Numbered from the stretch's first letter, positions 15,853 through 25,294 are shown. The stretch: 46,591 nucleotides of DNA from Rhodococcus yunnanensis NBRC 103083 (GCF_001895005.1 NZ_BCXH01000029.1:1-46591), one strand, 5' to 3'. The notes: generated from the letters alone by a model not told the origin. Numbers and translations are program-made.

Positions 15853-17114
15853 CGCGCCGATCCGTTGCAGTCGTGGGGAGCGGAGTTGCGGGCCTCACCG
15901 CCGCCTACGTGTTGTCGAAATCGGCCCACGTCACCGTGTTCGAAGCAGATGACCGACTCGGCGGACATGCCGATACCCACTACGTCGACGGCCCGACGGG
16001 GCCGATCGGGGTGGATACGGGATTCATCGTCCACAACGATCGCACCTATCCGACGCTACTTCGTCTGTTCGCCGAACTCGATGTGCCGACCAGTGAATCC
16101 GATATGAGCATGTCCATTCGATGTGACGGCTGCGGCCTCGAGTACTCGGGCGGGCAGGGAACCAAAGGCCTGATCCCATCGATCCGAACGCTTGCTCGTC
16201 CGCGGTACCTGGCGATGTTGCTCGAGGTCAAGCGCTTTCATCGCGAGGCGATCGCGGTGCTCGGATCGGGTACTCCGCACGAGAACGAGACGCTGGCCGA
16301 GTTCCTGTCGCGAAATCGATTCTCCGGTTACTTCGCTTCGCACTTCATGGCACCGCTGGTGTCGGCGGTGTGGTCGTGCGACCCTGCGACATCACTGCGC
16401 TATCCGGCACGCTATCTCTTCACGTTCCTCGACCACCACGGAATGCTCAGTGTCACCGGGTCGCCCGTATGGCGAACGGTGACAGGTGGATCCATCGAGT
16501 ACGTGACACGCGTGGCCGAGCAGATCGACGAGGTCCGGTTGAGTACGCCTGTGCGGGCGGTCTATCGGCACGAGAACGGGGTGGACATCCGGGACTCCGC
16601 GGATGAGCTCCGACACTTCGACGCCGCGGTGATCGCGGTGCATCCACACCAGGCACTGAAAATTCTTGCCGAGCCGACCGCGACCGAACATCAGGTGCTG
16701 GGTGCTATGCCGTACTCGGTCAATCGAACACAGTTGCACACCGACGAGTCGGTTCTGCCTGCAGCCGTTCGGGCACGTGCGTCCTGGAACTATCGGATAC
16801 CGACGTGTGGCGCCGAACCGGAGAACGTTCTGGTCAGCTATGACATGACGCGGCTGCAACGGCTGGACGGTCCTGGCCGGTATCTCGTCACGCTCGGCGG
16901 ATCCGACGTCGTCGACCCGAGGACCGTCGTGGACGAGATGACCTACGAACATCCGCAGTACACGCCGCAGTCGTTGGCTGCGCAGAAACGACTTCCGGAG
17001 CTGGACACGGACACGCTGGCATTCGCGGGCGCGTATCACGGATGGGGCTTCCACGAAGACGGCGCGAAATCGGGCAAGGAGGCCGCCGAACGCATCGGCG
17101 GACGGTGGACATGA
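15849..17114 (+). CDS. FAD-dependent amine-oxidase-like oxidoreductase (Rv0449c-like)
   Basis: A 421-aa flavoprotein with the N-terminal dinucleotide-binding motif VVGSGVAGLTAAYVL (GxGxxG at 10-15) and the Glu-containing VTVFEADDRLGGH typical of flavin amine oxidases and phytoene desaturase relatives. GVDTGFIVHN and a C-terminal FAGAYHGWGFHEDG segment mark the subfamily that is always found with DUF1365 and cyclopropane-synthase genes. It probably oxidises or reduces a lipid acyl chain rather than an amine; relatives in other bacteria are tied to modified (furan or cyclopropane) fatty acids. GTG 15849 overlaps the hydrolase stop. Confidence 0.85.
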   Translation: MTRRSVAVVGSGVAGLTAAYVLSKSAHVTVFEADDRLGGHADTHYVDGPTGPIGVDTGFIVHNDRTYPTLLRLFAELDVPTSESDMSMSIRCDGCGLEYSGGQGTKGLIPSIRTLARPRYLAMLLEVKRFHREAIAVLGSGTPHENETLAEFLSRNRFSGYFASHFMAPLVSAVWSCDPATSLRYPARYLFTFLDHHGMLSVTGSPVWRTVTGGSIEYVTRVAEQIDEVRLSTPVRAVYRHENGVDIRDSADELRHFDAAVIAVHPHQALKILAEPTATEHQVLGAMPYSVNRTQLHTDESVLPAAVRARASWNYRIPTCGAEPENVLVSYDMTRLQRLDGPGRYLVTLGGSDVVDPRTVVDEMTYEHPQYTPQSLAAQKRLPELDTDTLAFAGAYHGWGFHEDGAKSGKEAAERIGGRWT

Positions 17115-17845
17115 CGGGGACCAACGCGATCTACACCACCACGATCGAGCACGTCCGCACTGCGCCCCTTCGCAATCGATTCCGCTACCGGAGTTACAGC
17201 TGGTTCGTCGATCTCGACGACATGCCGCGTATCGCTTCGTGGGCGCGCCCTTTGGCCGTGTTCGACGCGCGAGATCACATCGGCGACCCCGATCGCTCGA
17301 TCCGAGCCAATCTCGACGCCTTTCTCGCCGAGCGCGACGTCGACCTGGAAGGTGGACGAATCACGATGCTGGCGAGCGCACGGGTGCTCGGACACACGTT
17401 CAACCCGCTCAGCGTGTTCTGGTGCCATGACCGTCGTGATCGGCTGGTCTGCGTGGTTGCCGAAGTGCACAACACCTACGGCGAACGCCATGCGTATCTG
17501 CTCCATACCGACGAACGCGGCGCGGCACGCACACGCAAGGAGTTCTACGTCTCGCCGTTCAACGACGTCGAGGGTGAATATCGGATGCGGCTTCCCGAGC
17601 CCGAGACATCGTTGGCGCTGTCCATCGTGCTCGAGCGAGACGATTCTCCGCCGTTCGTTGCGAACGTGGTCGGTTCGCGGCGGGCCGCGAGCACACGAGC
17701 CCTGATACGGGCGGCATGTGCAGTCCCGCTGGCGCCGCTACGAGTGGTGCTGCAGATCCGCTGGCAAGGAATTCGGTTGTGGGCCAGAGGCCTTCCGATC
17801 CGTCCGAAGCCGAGCGCTCCCGCTGTAGGAAAGGTGAACAGATGA
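17111..17845 (+). CDS. DUF1365 family protein (Rv0448c-like)
   Basis: A 244-aa protein of the DUF1365 family, recognised by FRYRSYSWFVDLDDM near the N-terminus, LGHTFNPLSVFWCHD in the middle, VHNTYGERHAYLL and KEFYVSPFND. Function is not established; it is consistently encoded between the flavoprotein and the methyltransferase and is presumed to act on the same lipid. ATGA overlaps join it to both neighbours. Confidence 0.88.
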   Translation: MTGTNAIYTTTIEHVRTAPLRNRFRYRSYSWFVDLDDMPRIASWARPLAVFDARDHIGDPDRSIRANLDAFLAERDVDLEGGRITMLASARVLGHTFNPLSVFWCHDRRDRLVCVVAEVHNTYGERHAYLLHTDERGAARTRKEFYVSPFNDVEGEYRMRLPEPETSLALSIVLERDDSPPFVANVVGSRRAASTRALIRAACAVPLAPLRVVLQIRWQGIRLWARGLPIRPKPSAPAVGKVNR

Positions 17846-19113
17846 CAACGGTTCTTCGAGCCGATTCGGACGTCGATCGGCAGGTATGGCCCGGGATCGC
17901 GCACGTGCCGGCCGGCGTGAAGTCGACAGTGGCGGCCCCGGTCGCCGACTTCCTGTTCCGCCGAGCCGTCGGCAGGCTGCCCGTCCGAGTGCTGATGGAC
18001 GACGGTTCGCTCATCGGCGGAGGCACAGCCGAGTCTCCGTTGATGACGATCAGGCGCCCTGCGGATTTCGCCGCTCGTGTGGGAGAGAGCGGGCTCATCG
18101 GTTTCGGCGAGGCATATATGGCAGGGGACTGGGACGCAGACGACCTCACCGCGGTTCTCGAGGTCTTCGCCACGCGAATGGCCTCGCTCATTCCCAGGTC
18201 GTTGCAGCGACTTCGTGGCCTGTATGTTCCCAAACCGCCTCGTGCGGAACGTAATACGACCAAGAATACGAGGTCGAACATTTCGCGACATTACGATCTG
18301 TCGAACGATCTGTTCGAGCTCTTCCTCGACGAGACGATGACCTACTCGAGCGCCCTCTTCGCACGCCCCGGCACGAACGACGACGGTGAATCGCTGGCCG
18401 ATGCACAACGGCGCAAGATCGACCGTCTTCTCGATCGGGCGGGAGTCGGAAACGGCAGCAGGGTCCTCGAAATCGGCACCGGCTGGGGAGAACTCGCGAT
18501 CCGGGCCGCCGAGCGCGGCGCGACGGTTCGCTCGGTGACGCTGTCGACCGAGCAGCAGGAACTCGCCGGCAAACGCATCTCGGAAGCCGGATGCGCCGAG
18601 CGAGTGCAGGTCGATCTGTTGGATTATCGTTCGGTCGACGGCGAATACGACGCTGTGGTCTCGGTCGAGATGATCGAGGCCGTCGGACATCAGTACTGGG
18701 GTACGTACTTCGAGACGATCGACCGCCTTCTCGCACCCGGCGGACGCGTCGCGATTCAAGCGATCACCATGCCGCACGACCGGATGCTCGCCACGAGGAA
18801 CACCTACACCTGGGTGCACAAGTACATATTTCCCGGTGGGTTCCTCCCGTCCATTCGCGCCATCGAAGAGGTGACCGAGAAGCAGACGAGACTTCGTGTG
18901 CGAGAACGTTTGTCGATGGGTGACCATTACGCGCGGACGTTGGAGCGTTGGGACGAGACCTTCCGCGCCCATGCACGGGAGACGGCGGATCTGGGTTTCG
19001 ACAGCGTGTTCGGCCGAATGTGGCACTTCTACCTGTGCTACTCGGCGGCCGGATTTCGGTCCGGTTACCTGGACGTACAACAGATCGTGCTCGACCGGAG
19101 GGAAGACAGATGA
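17842..19113 (+). CDS. ufaA1: Cyclopropane-fatty-acyl-phospholipid synthase family methyltransferase (UfaA1-like)
   Basis: A 423-aa SAM-dependent methyltransferase. The N-terminal lipid-binding region contains LIGFGEAYMAGDWD. The core begins ISRHYDLSNDLFELFLDETMTYS, with the SAM-binding motif VLEIGTGWGELAIRAA at about 208-223 and EMIEAVGHQYW, where the Glu matches the bicarbonate-ligand Glu of E. coli Cfa. The end, AGFRSGYLDVQQIVL, resembles Mtb UfaA1 (Rv0447c). It methylates or cyclopropanates unsaturated acyl chains of phospholipids; which product forms cannot be told. ATG 17842 overlaps the previous stop. Confidence 0.88.
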   Translation: MTTVLRADSDVDRQVWPGIAHVPAGVKSTVAAPVADFLFRRAVGRLPVRVLMDDGSLIGGGTAESPLMTIRRPADFAARVGESGLIGFGEAYMAGDWDADDLTAVLEVFATRMASLIPRSLQRLRGLYVPKPPRAERNTTKNTRSNISRHYDLSNDLFELFLDETMTYSSALFARPGTNDDGESLADAQRRKIDRLLDRAGVGNGSRVLEIGTGWGELAIRAAERGATVRSVTLSTEQQELAGKRISEAGCAERVQVDLLDYRSVDGEYDAVVSVEMIEAVGHQYWGTYFETIDRLLAPGGRVAIQAITMPHDRMLATRNTYTWVHKYIFPGGFLPSIRAIEEVTEKQTRLRVRERLSMGDHYARTLERWDETFRAHARETADLGFDSVFGRMWHFYLCYSAAGFRSGYLDVQQIVLDRREDR

Positions 19114-20426
19114 GCAGCACTCGAGACGACGGCATTGCTTCGCGCATCGCCGAACTACTGCGGCCGCTCGTCGGGGGTGACCTGCCGGTCCGCCTCGAGG
19201 CCTGGGACGGCAGCGTTGCGGGCACGCTCGGAGCTCCGACGGTGAGGGTGAAGACCCCCGACGTTCTGCGCCGACTGCTGTGGAACCCGGGCGAGCTGGG
19301 TGCTGCACAGGCTTACGTGCTCGGCGAACTCGATGTCGACGGGGACGTGGGCGACGCACTCGATCATGTCTGGTCCGAGGTACGGTCCAGGCGCCTGCAG
19401 GCGGTGCGCCCGTCTCCGATCGCAGTGGTGAAACTGGCTGCACTCGCGAAGGAACTCGGTGTATTCGGTAAGCCACTTGCACCACCTCGCTCGCAGGCAG
19501 TGGTGAAGGGGCGCCTGCATTCTCTGGTGCGTGACCGAGCAGCCATCAGTCACCACTACGACCTGTCCAATGATTTCTACGAGCTGGTACTCGATCCACG
19601 CATGGCGTACTCGTCGGGATACTGGACGTCGACGAGCGAGAACTACACGCTCGCCGACGCCCAGCGAGACAAATTGGATCTGGTCTGCCGAAAGATCGGG
19701 CTCGACGAGAGACCAGGGCAGCGATTTCTCGACGTGGGCTGCGGGTGGGGTTCACTGAGCCTGCATGCCGCCGAGCACTACGACGCTCAGGTGGTCGGCG
19801 TGACGATCTCGCGCGAGCAGAAGGCATTCGTGGACAAGCGTATTGCCGACCTTGGACTGCAGGACCGTGTCGAGATCCGTATTCAGGACTATCGCGAGAT
19901 TCCGGACGGTCCGTTCGACGCAGTGGCCTCGATCGAGATGGGTGAGCACGTCGGTGAGAAGAACTACCCGACCTACACTGCGGCGCTGCACAGGAACGTG
20001 CGCCCCGGTGGTCGTGTGCTGATTCAACAGATGTCGCGCAAGGAGGGTGACAACCCGGGGGGAGGTGCGTTCATCGAGTCCTTCATCGCGCCCGACATGT
20101 ACATGCGGCCGGTCGGAAGAACCGTCGCGATGATCGAGGAGGCGGGGCTGGAGGTACGCGACGTTCATGCACTGCGCGAGCACTACGTCCGGACGGTCGA
20201 GGAATGGACCGAGCGATTCGAGAACCGATGGGACGACGTCGTCGCCCTCGTGGGTGAGGAAGTCGCACGGGTGTGGCGGCTGTACCTCGTCGGTGGGGGT
20301 ATGGCGTTCCGTGACGGACGCATGGGCGTCGACCAGATTCTGTCGGTACGTCCCGACTCGCACGGCCGTGTCGACATGGATCCGGTTCGCCCGCACTGGG
20401 TGGGCGCGGCAGGGCACGAACTGTGA
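19110..20426 (+). CDS. Second cyclopropane-fatty-acid-synthase-type methyltransferase in the operon
   Basis: A 438-aa SAM methyltransferase of a different subgroup from its upstream neighbour. It begins with an N-terminal domain (VRLEAWDGSVAG, LLWNPGELGAAQAYVLGELDVDGD) shared with the paralogue at 30074. The catalytic region has ISHHYDLSNDFYELVLDPRMAYSSGYW, the SAM motif FLDVGCGWGSLSLHAA and IEMGEHVGEKNY with the conserved Glu. Members of this type include the enzymes making cyclopropane or 10-methyl(ene) fatty acids such as tuberculostearate precursors. ATG 19110 overlaps the preceding stop; GTGA joins it to the next gene. Product unverified. Confidence 0.87.
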   Translation: MSSTRDDGIASRIAELLRPLVGGDLPVRLEAWDGSVAGTLGAPTVRVKTPDVLRRLLWNPGELGAAQAYVLGELDVDGDVGDALDHVWSEVRSRRLQAVRPSPIAVVKLAALAKELGVFGKPLAPPRSQAVVKGRLHSLVRDRAAISHHYDLSNDFYELVLDPRMAYSSGYWTSTSENYTLADAQRDKLDLVCRKIGLDERPGQRFLDVGCGWGSLSLHAAEHYDAQVVGVTISREQKAFVDKRIADLGLQDRVEIRIQDYREIPDGPFDAVASIEMGEHVGEKNYPTYTAALHRNVRPGGRVLIQQMSRKEGDNPGGGAFIESFIAPDMYMRPVGRTVAMIEEAGLEVRDVHALREHYVRTVEEWTERFENRWDDVVALVGEEVARVWRLYLVGGGMAFRDGRMGVDQILSVRPDSHGRVDMDPVRPHWVGAAGHEL

Positions 20427-21217
20427 ATTCGTTCGACTGGTCGGACTTCCTGATCGTCACGGTGAGCAGCCTCGCCGCGACCGTGATTCTGATGGCGGTG
20501 ACAGCGCTGATCGGATCTCGTACAGGCAGGCACAACGTCGTGGATGTGACGTGGGGCGGTGGATTCGTACTGATCGCCGTCGTCGCGGCCGCCGTGGGCA
20601 CCGGTGAGCTGTGGCGCCGTCTGCTTCTCGTGGCCCTCGTCGCCATCTGGGGACTGAGACTCGCGTCGCACATGTTTCGTCGTTCGCTCGGCAAGGGCGA
20701 GGATCCGCGATACGAGGAGATGCTCTCGAAGGCGCCGGGCAATCGGACTCTGTACGCGCTTCGGAAGATCTATCTGACGCAGGGCGTTGCGCTGTGGTTC
20801 GTGTCGCTGCCGATTCAGGTTTCGGCTGTAGCGCACGGTTCGGTCGGGGTGGTCGTCGCCGCGGGAGTTGTGCTCTGGGTGATCGGGCTGACGTTCGAAG
20901 CCGTCGGAGACGCGCAGCTGAATGCCTTCAAAGCGGATGGCTCGAACAGGGGCAAGATCATGGATCGCGGGTTGTGGTCGTGGACGCGTCATCCCAATTA
21001 CTTCGGCGACGCATGCGTGTGGTGGGGCATCTTTCTGCTGTGTGCGTCGGCGTGGCCGGGAGTCGTCACCGTGCTCTCTCCTGTGGCGATGACCTACTTC
21101 TTGGTGTTCGCTACCGGTGCGCGTCTGCTGGAGAAGACCATGTCGACCCGGCCGGGGTACGAGCACTATCAAGAGAGAACCAGCTACTTCCTTCCGCGTC
21201 CGCCCAAGCGAACCTGA
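20423..21217 (+). CDS. DUF1295 membrane protein (steroid 5-alpha-reductase-like fold; Rv0446c-like)
   Basis: A 264-aa membrane protein with about six helices. The C-terminal motif GLWSWTRHPNYFGDACVWWGIFL followed by LEKTMSTRPGYEHYQERTSYFLP is the DUF1295 signature, related to 5-alpha steroid reductases and isoprenylcysteine methyltransferases. It presumably reduces or binds a lipid with NADPH, but no activity is proven. It is the last gene of the six-gene run; a sigma-factor pair follows its Mtb counterpart but not here. Confidence 0.87.
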   Translation: MNSFDWSDFLIVTVSSLAATVILMAVTALIGSRTGRHNVVDVTWGGGFVLIAVVAAAVGTGELWRRLLLVALVAIWGLRLASHMFRRSLGKGEDPRYEEMLSKAPGNRTLYALRKIYLTQGVALWFVSLPIQVSAVAHGSVGVVVAAGVVLWVIGLTFEAVGDAQLNAFKADGSNRGKIMDRGLWSWTRHPNYFGDACVWWGIFLLCASAWPGVVTVLSPVAMTYFLVFATGARLLEKTMSTRPGYEHYQERTSYFLPRPPKRT

Positions 21218-21340
21218 CACTTGGTGCAGTGCGCCGACGGGATCGATGTCGGGGGAACTAGTGTTGACCGGTAGAGAGATGGTCGATCCCCGGTCACACA
21301 GATCCCCGGTGACACCCCCGAGGTGAGAGGAAGGCGCATC

Positions 21341-22981
21341 GTGGCGCACGAGCGAGCTGGAACGGTTGCACTGCCCGAGGACCTCGTCGATGTAGCTCAG
21401 CTCGTGACGGCTTACTACTCGCGGACACCGGATGTGTCCGATCCGGGTCAGCAGGTCGTGTTCGGCACATCCGGGCATCGAGGGTCCAGTCTGGATACCG
21501 CGTTCAACGAGGCGCACATCCTGGCGACGACGCAAGCCATCGTCGAGTATCGCGCCGCGCAGGACATAACGGGACCGCTGTTCATCGGACGCGACACGCA
21601 CGCGCTGTCCGAGCCGGCGTGGACCACCGCCCTCGAAGTCCTTGCCGCCAACGATGTCTCGGTTCTCGTCGATTCGGGTGACCGCTACACCCCTACGCCC
21701 GCCGTGAGCCACGCGATTCTGCGATACAACTCGTCCGGGTCCGCGGCCCGCGCCGACGGCATCGTGGTGACGCCATCGCACAATCCGCCCCGTGACGGCG
21801 GTTTCAAGTACAACCCTCCGCATGGGGGGCCCGCCGACAGCGATGCGACCTCGGTCATCGCGGCCCGGGCCAACGAACTGATCCGCGACGGGTTGACCGG
21901 GGTCAAGCGAGTATCGTTGGCGACCGCCCGGCGGACCATGGTGGATACCTACGACTTCCTCGGAACCTATGTCGACGACCTGCCGAACGTCGTCGACGTC
22001 GACGCGATCAGGGCCGCAGGAGTGCGCATCGGCGCCGACCCCCTCGGCGGCGCGAGTGTCGACTACTGGGATGCCATCGCCGAACGCCACAACCTCGATC
22101 TCACCGTCGTCAATCCACTCGTCGACTCCACTTTTCGATTCATGACGCTCGACACCGACGGCAAGATCCGGATGGACTGTTCGTCGCCGAATGCGATGGC
22201 GTCGCTGATCGCGGCCCGCACCACCTACGACATCGCTACCGGAAACGACGCCGATTCCGATCGCCACGGAATCGTGACCCCGGACGGCGGTCTGATGAAT
22301 CCGAATCATTATCTGGCCGTTGCGATCGATTATCTCTTCACTCACCGACCCGGTTGGTCACCGAACACCAGGGTGGGCAAGACCCTGGTGTCGTCGTCGA
22401 TGATCGATCGAGTCGTTGCAGGCCTGGGTCGACACCTTCTCGAGGTTCCCGTCGGGTTCAAGTGGTTCGTGCCAGGGCTGTTGAACGGCGAACTCGGTTT
22501 CGGCGGCGAAGAGAGCGCGGGAGCATCGTTCCTTCGGGCGGACGGACGCGTGTGGACCACCGACAAGGACGGCATCATTCTGGCGTTGTTGGCGTCCGAG
22601 ATCACCGCGGTCACCGGCACGACGCCGTCTCAGCGGTACTCGGAGTTCGCGGCGCAGTACGGAAGTCCGGCATATGCGCGTGTCGATGCTCCCGCCACTC
22701 GGGAGCAGAAGGCTGTGCTAGCCGCCCTCTCACCCGAGCAGGTGACGGCAACGGAGTTGGCGGGTGAGAAGATCACGGCGACACTGACCGCGGCTCCGGG
22801 GAACGGTGCGGCTATCGGGGGACTCAAAGTGACCACCGAGAACGCCTGGTTCGCGGCGAGGCCGTCCGGAACGGAAGACGTGTACAAGATCTACGCCGAG
22901 TCGTTCAACGGTGAGGCGCACCTTGCGAAGGTTCAGTCCGCGGCACGAGATCTGGTGTCGCAGGCCTTGAATCAATCGTGA
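21341..22981 (+). CDS. pgm: Phosphoglucomutase (alpha-D-glucose phosphate-specific)
   Basis: A 546-aa enzyme interconverting glucose-1-phosphate and glucose-6-phosphate, supplying sugar nucleotides for cell-wall polymers, trehalose and glycogen. The phosphorylated serine is Ser146 in VVTPSHNPP; FGTSGHRGSS at 41-50, the metal loop GNDADSDRHG, the sugar loop GFGGEESAGASF and the phosphate-binding end ARPSGTEDVYKIY are all present. GTG 21341 (MAHERAGTVALPEDLVD) is preferred over GTG 21323 because AGGAAGG precedes it at the right spacing. Confidence 0.95.
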   Translation: MAHERAGTVALPEDLVDVAQLVTAYYSRTPDVSDPGQQVVFGTSGHRGSSLDTAFNEAHILATTQAIVEYRAAQDITGPLFIGRDTHALSEPAWTTALEVLAANDVSVLVDSGDRYTPTPAVSHAILRYNSSGSAARADGIVVTPSHNPPRDGGFKYNPPHGGPADSDATSVIAARANELIRDGLTGVKRVSLATARRTMVDTYDFLGTYVDDLPNVVDVDAIRAAGVRIGADPLGGASVDYWDAIAERHNLDLTVVNPLVDSTFRFMTLDTDGKIRMDCSSPNAMASLIAARTTYDIATGNDADSDRHGIVTPDGGLMNPNHYLAVAIDYLFTHRPGWSPNTRVGKTLVSSSMIDRVVAGLGRHLLEVPVGFKWFVPGLLNGELGFGGEESAGASFLRADGRVWTTDKDGIILALLASEITAVTGTTPSQRYSEFAAQYGSPAYARVDAPATREQKAVLAALSPEQVTATELAGEKITATLTAAPGNGAAIGGLKVTTENAWFAARPSGTEDVYKIYAESFNGEAHLAKVQSAARDLVSQALNQS

Positions 22982-24207
22982 CGAGCCAGAACACAGCGGA
23001 CAACGTCGAAGAAGTTCGAACTCTGCCGTCGGAAATCTGGGTACTGATCTCGGCGAGTTTCGTGATCGCGCTCGGCTTCGGGATCGTCTCGCCTGCGTTG
23101 CCCCAGTTCGCGACCGAATTCGGTGTCGGAGTGGTCGCGGCGTCGGCGGTGATCAGTGCGTTCGCCATGATGCGTCTGCTGTTCGCGCCCGCCAGTGGAA
23201 CGCTCGTACAGAAACTGGGTGAACGCCCGGTCTATCTGACGGGTCTGCTCATCGTCGCGGTATCGACGGGTGCATGCGCCTTCGCGCAGACATACTGGCA
23301 ACTTCTGGTCTTTCGTGGACTCGGTGGTGTCGGCTCGACGATGTTCTCCGTATCTGCACTGGGTCTTCTGATTCGAATGAGCCCGGCGCACAGTCGTGGT
23401 CGTGTGTCGGGAATGTACGCGACCAGTTTTCTCATGGGGTCGATCGGCGGGCCTCTGCTCGGCGGCGCTGTCGTCGGGCTCGGGCTGCGGGCACCGTTCA
23501 TCATCTATGCCGTCGCCCTCGTGATCGCGGCAGCCGTCGTCTTCTTCAGCCTCGACAATTCGAACGACACACGGGGCGAGAATGATTCGGCAGTACCTGT
23601 GCTGTCGCTGCGGGCCGCTCTGAAAATCCCGGCGTATCGCGCGGCGCTCTCGTCCAACTTCGCCACCGGTTGGGCTGTGTTCGGGGTTCGTGTAGCCCTG
23701 ATTCCGCTGTTCGTGATCGAGGTTCTCGACCGGTCGGCAGCGGTTGCAGCGATCGCGCTCACGGTATTCGCCGTCGGGAACGCTTTGGTGTTGATCACCT
23801 CCGGTCGACTCTCGGACGTCCGCGGCCGCAAACCATTCATCGTGCTCGGACTCGTCGTGTCGGCCGGGGGAACAGCGGCGATCGGTCTGACCGACAATCT
23901 GCTGCTGTTCATGGCTGCGTCCTTCATCGCCGGGTTGGGTTCGGGATCGATGACGCCGCCGCAACAGGCCGCGGTGGCCGACATCATCGGATCCAGAGCC
24001 CGCGGAGGTCCGGTTCTGTCGACATTCCAGATGACGGCCGACGTCGGTGCGATTCTCGGCCCCGTCGTGGCAGGCGCCGTCGTGCAGTACTACTCGTACG
24101 GAGCAGCATTCGTCATGTCCGGTGCCGTTCTCCTCGCCGCGGCGCTGTGGTGGCTGTGTGTCTCCGACACCATGGTGCGATCGAAGGCAGCTGAATCTTC
24201 CGCGTGA
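22978..24207 (+). CDS. Major facilitator superfamily transporter, probable exporter
   Basis: A 409-aa protein with twelve predicted helices. It shows MFS motif A-like loops (VQKLGERPVYLTGL and SGRLSDVRGRKPF) and a motif C-like segment in helix 5 (GGPLLGGAVVG) typical of drug-proton antiporters. GTG 22978 overlaps the pgm stop (GTGA), so they are co-transcribed although functionally unrelated in appearance. Substrate unknown. Confidence 0.85.
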   Translation: MTSQNTADNVEEVRTLPSEIWVLISASFVIALGFGIVSPALPQFATEFGVGVVAASAVISAFAMMRLLFAPASGTLVQKLGERPVYLTGLLIVAVSTGACAFAQTYWQLLVFRGLGGVGSTMFSVSALGLLIRMSPAHSRGRVSGMYATSFLMGSIGGPLLGGAVVGLGLRAPFIIYAVALVIAAAVVFFSLDNSNDTRGENDSAVPVLSLRAALKIPAYRAALSSNFATGWAVFGVRVALIPLFVIEVLDRSAAVAAIALTVFAVGNALVLITSGRLSDVRGRKPFIVLGLVVSAGGTAAIGLTDNLLLFMAASFIAGLGSGSMTPPQQAAVADIIGSRARGGPVLSTFQMTADVGAILGPVVAGAVVQYYSYGAAFVMSGAVLLAAALWWLCVSDTMVRSKAAESSA

Positions 24208-24233
24208 GATAGGGCCGATCGTGGGCTCATCCG

Positions 24234-24239
24234 TACTAT
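24234..24239 (+). promoter_or_regulatory. -10 element of the DsbA-like gene, consistent with leaderless transcription
   Basis: TACTAT ends 7 nt before the GTG at 24247; no ribosome-binding site is visible. Confidence 0.55.
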
Positions 24240-24246
24240 TCGGACT

Positions 24247-24996
24247 GTGAGTCAAAAGAAATCCAGTGTCAAACACACTCCGCAGCCGACGTCGAGTAGG
24301 TCCACCTACATTCTTGCCGGTGTGGCGCTCGTTGTGGTGGTCGTGGTGGTCGTCGTCGCAATTCTGTGGCAGCGCGGCGACGACGCTCCGCGCAACGACG
24401 GTTACGGTTCGGTCAAGGATCCGGCCGTGGTGTCGACGGTGCAGGACGGCGGCGTAGTCCAGCTCGGCCGTCCAGGGGCACCTGACACGGTGGACATCTT
24501 CGAAGACCCGATGTGTCCGTTCTGCGGGCAACTCGAGACCAAGCACGGACAGGAACTCGCCCAGAAGATCGACGACGGATCCGTTGCAGTCCGCTATCAC
24601 ATGGTGGTGCTCCCACAGTTGGACGAGGCATCGGCGAGCGGGAACTATTCGAGTCGTGCTGTCGCCGCATCGCATTGCGTCGCCGCCTCCGAGAACGCGA
24701 TTGTGTATTCCGCATTCCATGCAGGCCTGTTCGACTCGAATTTCCAGCCCGAGGAGAACGCGGACTCCGATCGATCCGATTCGGAGCTTGCCGCGCTCGC
24801 GCACACCAGCGGCGCGTCCGATTCCACCGCCCGATGCATCACCTCGGGTGAGAAATCAGCGGAGGCAACGACCGATGCAGCTGCCGCACGGGAGGCGCTC
24901 GCTGCGTCGGGAGCCCAGGGAACACCCGGTGTTCTGGTCAACGGAGAACTGGTCGACGCGCTGCGCGATTCCGGGTGGGTCGAGTCGATCGGCTGA
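24247..24996 (+). CDS. Membrane-anchored DsbA-like thioredoxin-fold protein
   Basis: A 249-aa protein. One membrane anchor at about 21-41 contains a run of nine Val; the rest lies outside. The thioredoxin-fold active site is Cys90-Pro-Phe-Cys93 in EDPMCPFCGQL, the cis-Pro loop is GTPGVLVNG, and two more Cys (SHCVAAS and ARCITSG) may form a structural disulfide as in mycobacterial DsbA-like proteins. A role in oxidative folding of exported proteins is likely. Confidence 0.88.
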   Translation: MSQKKSSVKHTPQPTSSRSTYILAGVALVVVVVVVVVAILWQRGDDAPRNDGYGSVKDPAVVSTVQDGGVVQLGRPGAPDTVDIFEDPMCPFCGQLETKHGQELAQKIDDGSVAVRYHMVVLPQLDEASASGNYSSRAVAASHCVAASENAIVYSAFHAGLFDSNFQPEENADSDRSDSELAALAHTSGASDSTARCITSGEKSAEATTDAAAAREALAASGAQGTPGVLVNGELVDALRDSGWVESIG

Positions 24997-25024
24997 CTTC
25001 GAGGTACAGCCACGACCAGGTGAT

Positions 25025-25053
25025 TTGTCGCTCCGAGCGGGCATGGTGTAACT
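25025..25053 (+). promoter_or_regulatory. Putative promoter of tRNA-Ala
   Basis: TTGTCG at 25025-25030 and GTAACT at 25048-25053 are 17 nt apart, placing the start about 33 nt before the mature tRNA. Confidence 0.5.
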
Positions 25054-25093
25054 TCGTTCGAGCAACCGCATGACAAACGCGGAAGCGAAGTAC

Positions 25094-25166
25094 GGGGCTA
25101 TGGCGCAGCTGGTAGCGCACCACACTGGCAGTGTGGGGGTCAGGGGTTCGAGTCCCCTTAGCTCCA
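25094..25166 (+). tRNA. tRNA-Ala(GGC)
   Basis: A 73-nt cloverleaf. The acceptor arms GGGGCTA and TAGCTCC pair with a G3-U70 wobble, the alanine identity element. The anticodon loop CTGGCAG gives anticodon GGC, and the T-arm GGGGTTCGAGTCCCC is canonical. CCA is not encoded. Confidence 0.97.
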
Positions 25167-25180
25167 CGTAATACTGAAAC

Positions 25181-25217
25181 AGGGAGCCAATCCAAATGGG
25201 TTGGCTCCCTGTTTTGT
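25181..25217 (+). terminator. Rho-independent terminator of tRNA-Ala
   Basis: AGGGAGCCAA at 25181-25190 pairs exactly with TTGGCTCCCT at 25201-25210, followed by GTTTTGTT. Confidence 0.95.
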
Positions 25218-25294
25218 TCTGTCCGGTCACCCCATGCAGCACAGCCGAGGTGTGCCGACGATTCCGCACCCCAACGTCGGCACACCTGACTGAG

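Noticed and set aside
20183..22345. 720-aa open frame opposite the lipid operon end and pgm
   Set aside because: Composition is Arg/His/Asp-rich as in shadows of GC-rich genes, and it crosses several well-supported genes.
22972..24804. 610-aa open frame opposite the MFS and DsbA-like genes
   Set aside because: Antisense shadow; no domain and it spans two clear genes.
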